From positions 188,001 through 218,857 of the forward strand of contig JAQGDQ010000303.1 of assembly GCA_030141605.1 (NCBI GenBank): a stretch of 30,857 nt of DNA, given 5' to 3'. This DNA is from Tubiluchus corallicola. Its lineage: Eukaryota > Priapulida > Priapulimorpha > Priapulimorphida > Tubiluchidae. Shown piece by piece: positions 26,356 through 30,857 of this stretch (position 1 is its first letter; every line of letters begins with the position of its first letter). Made by a program: the position numbers and the translations under genes. The notes beneath the pieces were generated by a model. That model was not told the origin of the DNA, searched no databases, and worked only from the letters and a program-made list of their open reading frames with translations.

Positions 26356-28048
26356 TTAAAAGTGTAAGAAACATGTTCGGCATTTTTAAATAATCAGCTT
26401 AGTAACATAATATATAAAGATCTAAAGCATATTTTCATATTAAGATTATACATGTATACATAATATGTGTATAGTATTTCTTCCATCTTAGCTTCACTTA
26501 ACGAGTCTCTTTCAAGAAATTTGAAACCAGGATTCCAAAGCGTTAAAGTAATCTGACAGCAAACATAAAACTACAACTGTCACTGTTAGTATCACAGGTT
26601 TATTGAAGACTTGTATCAATCAGTTTGGACATTTCGGCAATTGTTCATGCAATCATCAGCTAAACTATAAGCTTTTAATTTTAGTGCAGATTAGAAGGAA
26701 GAGATTGGCAAATGAAATATACAAAATAAACGCTGCAAATTAACAACTAGACAAGACGGTTAAATTTTAATATTGGTAGAAAATCATATCAGGTCAGCAT
26801 GGATATTTAGACTAACAGAGCCAAACAGCCATAACATCAAAAAAGACGCCATTTCTGGGCTCATAAACATCTGATTATCTACATTTTACAAGCAATTAGG
26901 CTGCACCATTTACCGAGCAGTGGCTGATTTTTTTTACAATATCACGTCCTTTCATCTGCGCCGCCAATAACTAAATTTAAAAGTTAGATTAAATCATCCA
27001 AGCACTTTGTAATTAATGTGATTCCCGGGAGACCTAAATCCGGGGGCTTTGTGAAGAACGAACTAAAAGCGGTAAAACAATTTTGGGCAAAACTTCATAC
27101 GTGTTTCAAGCCACCATGTGATTATTACGTGTAAATGTTAAATAATTGAAAGCATTATCGTAAGACGGAAGGTTTATTGAAAATTAAATAAAATTAATGG
27201 AAGACAGGATGATTTTTCATATACTACCTCATTTTAAGTCTAATAAAAAGTATACATTTTAACACAATTAATACTGCAAAAGCGTTTCTGATAATTAAAT
27301 AATAGATTAAAAACTTAATTAATGGCGGGCGAGCCCAATTATTGCTGACATCACAAACTAACATAATTTTCAACAGCAAAAATATTCCACGAGCATGTTG
27401 CACGTGTTTGCAAACGCGAAAATTGAAGTACATTGCAACTGTAAGATATTCAGTGTGTTCTACTAAAACTACGCAAGTTTCAAGAAAAAAATTCAAATTT
27501 CAAATTTACCGCTGTGCTCACGCATGAGCTGTCGAGCGTGTGTAGTTTGTCACAAACCTAACACATGTGAACTGAGAGGTACAGCACCTGTTTTTGTGCA
27601 ACGCGTTTCCGAAATACATGTGCCAGTGTCAGTCTAACTAACGAATGGCGAAATGCATGTAACAACGAAGAACTAGTGGCACGAACGAGAAATTGTGTTT
27701 GTGTGGTAATAATTCTTTAACGTAAGTCATTTTAAAAAAACAAACTATGTTTAGTTTCAATATTTTAAAGAGTAGATTGTTTTGACCTACAGTTTAAGAC
27801 TGGGTCCAGTTTTGCTTAAAGAGCATAGTGCTTGGCAAGTGGCGAACACGTGGCTAACTAACGGTTATGAATAGCCAACAAACGTAACTATTTTTGTTGA
27901 GCCAATACGCGCAGCCCACAATTTTCAACGTGTAATAAAGTTAATGATAACTGACAGGTCGTTGAATGAGATAAGTTATTGCAAAACTAATTAGAAATTG
28001 CCATTCGACGTTTCGAAAACAATTTACTTTGGCCGAATGAAATCCATA
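26356..28048. other. DNA without recognised features
   Basis: No gene recognised. The minus frame at 27224-27496 includes NNWARPP, which resembles but does not match the TIA RRM1 ending. No clear repeat is seen. Confidence 0.45.
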
Positions 28049-28385
28049 CAAGGCGAGCAGTGAGTAGAGACACCACAAGTTCTGGCCGTAGAGTCGTACG
28101 GATAAACAAACAAGGCGAGCAGTGAGCAGAAACACCACAAGTTCTGGCCGTAGAGTCGTACGGATAAACAAACCAGGCGAGCAGTGAGCAGAGACACCAC
28201 AAGTTCTGGCCATAGAGTCGTACGGATAAACAAACCAGGCGAGCAGTGAGTAGAGACACCACAAGTTCTGGCCGTAGAGTCGTACGGATAAACAAACAAG
28301 GCGAGCAGTGAGCAGAGACACCACAAGTTCTGGCCATCGAGTCGTACGGATAAACAAACAAGGCGCGCAGTGAGCAGAGACATCT
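28049..28385. repeat. 62-bp minisatellite, about 5.5 copies
   Basis: Units start at 28049, 28111, 28173, 28235, 28297 and 28359: CAAGGCGAGCAGTGAGCAGA, GACACCACAAGTTCTGGCC, then GTAGAGTCGTACGGATAAAC. The array is GC-richer than its surroundings. Minus-strand frames of 119-151 residues over it are repeat translations. Confidence 0.95.
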
Positions 28386-29024
28386 GTTTGAAACAAATTT
28401 CTATAGCATTAAGTAAAGTTTGAAAAAGTAATCAGAGCATTTGTAGCATACATGTTGCTAATTAAGTAAAATTTTAAATTACTGTATCTTGTCAACAAGA
28501 TTAAAAATACGTTTTTGGTTAGTGAGTGGCACACCCTGGAGGGTGAATCAGCGACATTTTACCAACTGCCACAAACATTTTAAATTATTAGTCTAGTTAC
28601 ATAAGTCTTTCCAGCAGGTAAGCGAAATACTAAGTAATATAGATTTGCACGAAAAGTTTTTTGTGACATAGTTTAACATTTCCTTTTCTTCCCCTGATTT
28701 ACGTGGCTTAGTGACGTCATGTAGTGGCGCCGTCGGAACAGTATTGCGGGAGATTTAAAATGAAAACAAACGAAAATTCATTTCAACGCGAATACGATAT
28801 GTGCATAAAATTGCTGTAAAGTAGTATAGTTTTTTAAGGTGATTTTTCTGATACCTACTTCAGGTGCCCCTTTTCTTGTCCTGTAAACGTCACAGAACAA
28901 CAGCAATATCGTACAGGCTACAAGAACTGGAAAAATTGATACTGTTAGCCTAATAAAGAGTTATTACAAACATTAGACCTCTCAGGGTAAAAAAATAACG
29001 AGGCTTCTGATGGCAAAGCCCCCT
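28386..29024. other. DNA without recognised features
   Basis: No gene, RNA or clear repeat recognised. Confidence 0.45.
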
Positions 29025-29097
29025 AATAAACAACGCTAATAAACAATAAACAACGCTCATAAACAATAAACAACGCTAATAAACAATAAACAACGCT
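29025..29097. repeat. 20-bp tandem repeat, about 3.5 copies
   Basis: The unit is CAACGCTAATAAACAATAAA, with one copy reading CAACGCTCATAAACAATAAA. Confidence 0.9.
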
Positions 29098-29282
29098 GTT
29101 ACAACTCTGCTTAATTTATGATGCAGGTAAGTAGGAAAGTGTGCAGAGTGTGATGCTGATGCAACAAAACTGTTGAAAGTTCACCTCATTGTTCGCATCC
29201 AATCTTTCCTACAAAAGCTAATTAATCCTTGATTCACTTTCACTATATCAAATATTGGCCAGCAAGCTTGGAAAGACATATG

Positions 29283-29669
29283 CATGGTTCCCACAGAATT
29301 TCAGAATAAATGTCCCCGACTTTTCCATGATCAAGATGCGCAGAAATTGCATTACCAGTACACATATTCAAACATTTTTGTGTATGGACATTCATACATA
29401 TACTGATATATAATGTGTCGGACAATCATTATTTTTGGAACTGAAACTGGGAGCCTGCCATAGCAAAATTTTATTTGAACACGAATCGCTGAAAAACGTG
29501 TTTGCAAAAATATCGGTTCACGATGGCTACTTTTGCAACCCTTTCCAATTTCCCTCGTTTTTCTTAATTTTGCCTGACTTTTTATCAAATTATCTTTTTC
29601 CCTGATTTTCCCACGACTTTCCAGGATAGCCTGCATTTTCCAGGATTTTCCCTGACCATGGGAACCCTG
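29283..29669. mobile_element. hAT-like non-autonomous element with 6-bp target duplication
   Basis: The left end CATGGTTCCCAC and the right end, read inward as CAGGGTTCCCATGG, form short inverted termini. An exact CATATG lies on both sides (29277-29282 and 29670-29675). The right subterminal part has repeated TTTCC / GATTTTCCC motifs. No transposase is present; the 111-residue minus frame at 29352-29687 lies almost wholly inside it and is probably meaningless. CAGGG-type ends suggest hAT, as for the element at 4157-4623. Confidence 0.65.
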
Positions 29670-29675
29670 CATATG

Positions 29676-30755
29676 ACAGTAATGCATCTTTTTGTGCTGT
29701 TATCTTGTCCGGGTGATGGTAACACATGCAGTCTGATGCAGTCATACTAAATGCAACTCAAATCCTGTACTGTCTATCATTTATGATGTAAGGTAAGCTA
29801 CGGTACAAGTAAATGTAAAACAATTCTGATCCAGACAATTCCATAATTGAAAACTTGCTTACAAACAGAACAGAAAGAAACATCTTATTTCTAATATTTC
29901 GTGCGGAAAATTGTAGTTAATGTGTAATAAAAATGCAACATTGCGGCTCATAAACCGCATACGATCCTCTATATGCCTAACAATATTGGCATTTGAAAAT
30001 GGATATCCCATATTTGAGGAGTGCTAATGATACCAGAAGGTACCCTTTCTTGGTAAAATTTCATCACTTTACTGTTTTATTACCTTTGTTATCCACAGGA
30101 TGCGAATAGCATTATCTTCTCTGAAGCAATATGGCGGCCATAGAAGGTTTTTTAGCGTTACCTTCGCTATACTAGCATATTATGTACGAGAATGGGTTAT
30201 AAAAATAAAAAAAAACAGACAGATGTATGGAGGTTTTATTTAATGAAGTGTTAAAACTTGTTATAATCACGTGAAACAGGATGTTTTATTTGCCCAATTT
30301 CAGCTCAGTTCATAGCCATAAGGTTTTTATTGCCGTGTTTTAATGCAACCAGGCCTATAATAAAGTGGCCGTTCCAAGAAGTGACATAAATTTTTGATAC
30401 CGTTTTTCATGTGTTGTTAAATTTTTAAAACCCATTTTTCCTTTTGTTATAGCAACATAGTCGAGCGGGTGAGAAAAACACATAAAACGACGAGAGCAAT
30501 AAATAAACAAAATCCCATGCACCTCGAGGAAGCTTCTCTACCTTCACAGCTTCATCGATGCTACACTCGTGTCTTTAATTCGCATCTTTTCACCATTTTA
30601 GAACTTGAATTTTGAAAATGACAGAACGCGATGTTGCATAAAAAAAATCCTCCGAACCCAATGTCCAGGAAATTCGTATTTGTTTTTAGCAAGTGGTAGT
30701 GTTACGCATACACGCCAGCACGAAAATGTCGCAGAATTCAATTTAATGAGTTTAC
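29676..30755. other. DNA upstream of the RRM2 exon, without recognised genes
   Basis: No gene recognised. A YY1-like motif (CAATATGGCGGCC, 30127-30139) on the plus strand opens only a 14-codon frame. Confidence 0.45.
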
Positions 30756-30768
30756 CTTTGCCGGGCAT
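30756..30768 (-). CDS. Candidate 13-bp first coding exon (Met-Pro-Gly-Lys plus one base)
   Basis: On the minus strand an ATG with A at -3 (GAAAATGCCC) opens four codons, M-P-G-K, plus a G, followed by the donor GTAAAC at 30755-30750. The leftover G joins the leading AA of the RRM2 exon to make GAA (Glu). The joined reading frame would be 876 nt, 291 codons plus stop, starting [14 protein letters not shown]. What is seen is only an ATG, a good donor and a compatible phase, and a random donor would match phase one time in three. If real, the product has no RRM1. Alternatively the exon leads to RRM1 exons I failed to see, belongs to another transcript, or is chance. Only 89 bases lie upstream in the window, so no promoter can be judged. 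Confidence 0.35.
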
Positions 30769-30857
30769 TTTCAATATGAGATCAACAGAACAGTATTAAG
30801 AGTCCAAGACAATGCATCAAAGACAATAAGCTATTACTTAATATGTCATTAGGTATA

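Noticed and set aside
26590-26690. Similarity of TTTGGACATTTCGGC...ATCATCAG to the foldback element arms at 18296-18654
   Set aside because: Only short shared phrases; no second arm found nearby, so not called as an element.
27224-27496. Minus-strand frame containing SNNWARPPLIKF as a possible RRM1 C terminus
   Set aside because: The family has KVNWATTPS with an RRM fold before it. Here the preceding residues show no RNP1 or helix pattern, and no splice phase supports it.
27941-28396. Frames of 119-151 residues on the minus strand
   Set aside because: Translations of the 62-bp minisatellite in all three frames; no recognisable domain.
30127-30139. YY1-like motif and ATG (CAATATGGCGGCC) as a plus-strand promoter or start
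   Set aside because: The reading frame ends after 14 codons and no downstream donor or gene is evident; kept only as a motif note.

Overview
The window is animal nuclear DNA: AT-rich, with intron-split coding sequence, many microsatellites and minisatellites, and transposon remnants. I see one supported protein-coding gene, on the minus strand. It is an orthologue of the TIA-1/TIAR (Drosophila Rox8) family of RNA-binding proteins. Family resemblance suggests an invertebrate bilaterian, perhaps a mollusc, but I cannot name the taxon from this sequence.

The gene runs from high to low coordinates. Seven exons are well supported: 20417-20504, 8573-8648, 7756-7948, 7116-7200, 6655-6784, 5924-6075 and 3830-3968. 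All boundaries are GT-AG and all splice phases agree. They encode RRM2, RRM3 and the Gln/Tyr/Gly/Met-rich C-terminal tail, ending at a TGA at 3830-3832. I found no RRM1 in the window. A 13-bp candidate first coding exon at 30756-30768 (Met-Pro-Gly-Lys plus one base) has a good donor and exactly the phase needed to join the RRM2 exon. That would give a 291-residue, RRM1-less protein. It is only a candidate, because an ordinary RRM1-containing 5' end may lie beyond the right edge.

Layout. Positions 1-3829 are a long 3' UTR or 3' flank with a proximal AATAAA (3536-3541) and a distal cluster of AATAAA signals (75-169); an orphan tRNA T-arm lies inside. Positions 3830-8648 hold six compact 3' exons, with a hAT-like non-autonomous element in the last intron. 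Positions 8649-20416 are an 11.8-kb intron filled with (AT)n, (CATA)n and (CAAT)n tracts, minisatellites with units of 95/79, 24, 53 and 93 bp, a long inverted-repeat element and a decayed LINE reverse-transcriptase tail. Position 20417 onward holds the RRM2 exon, then a 10.3-kb upstream region with arrays of 33, 60/103, 81, 62 and 20 bp units and several small DNA-transposon derivatives.

The other long open frames lie in tandem repeats or lack any recognisable family or splice support, so I do not report them as genes. I see no rRNA, intact tRNA, CRISPR array or operon, and no clear new multi-gene system. The most interesting points are the possible RRM1-less TIA/TIAR form, the modular satellite arrays, and two small elements that each carry a perfect 6-bp target duplication.
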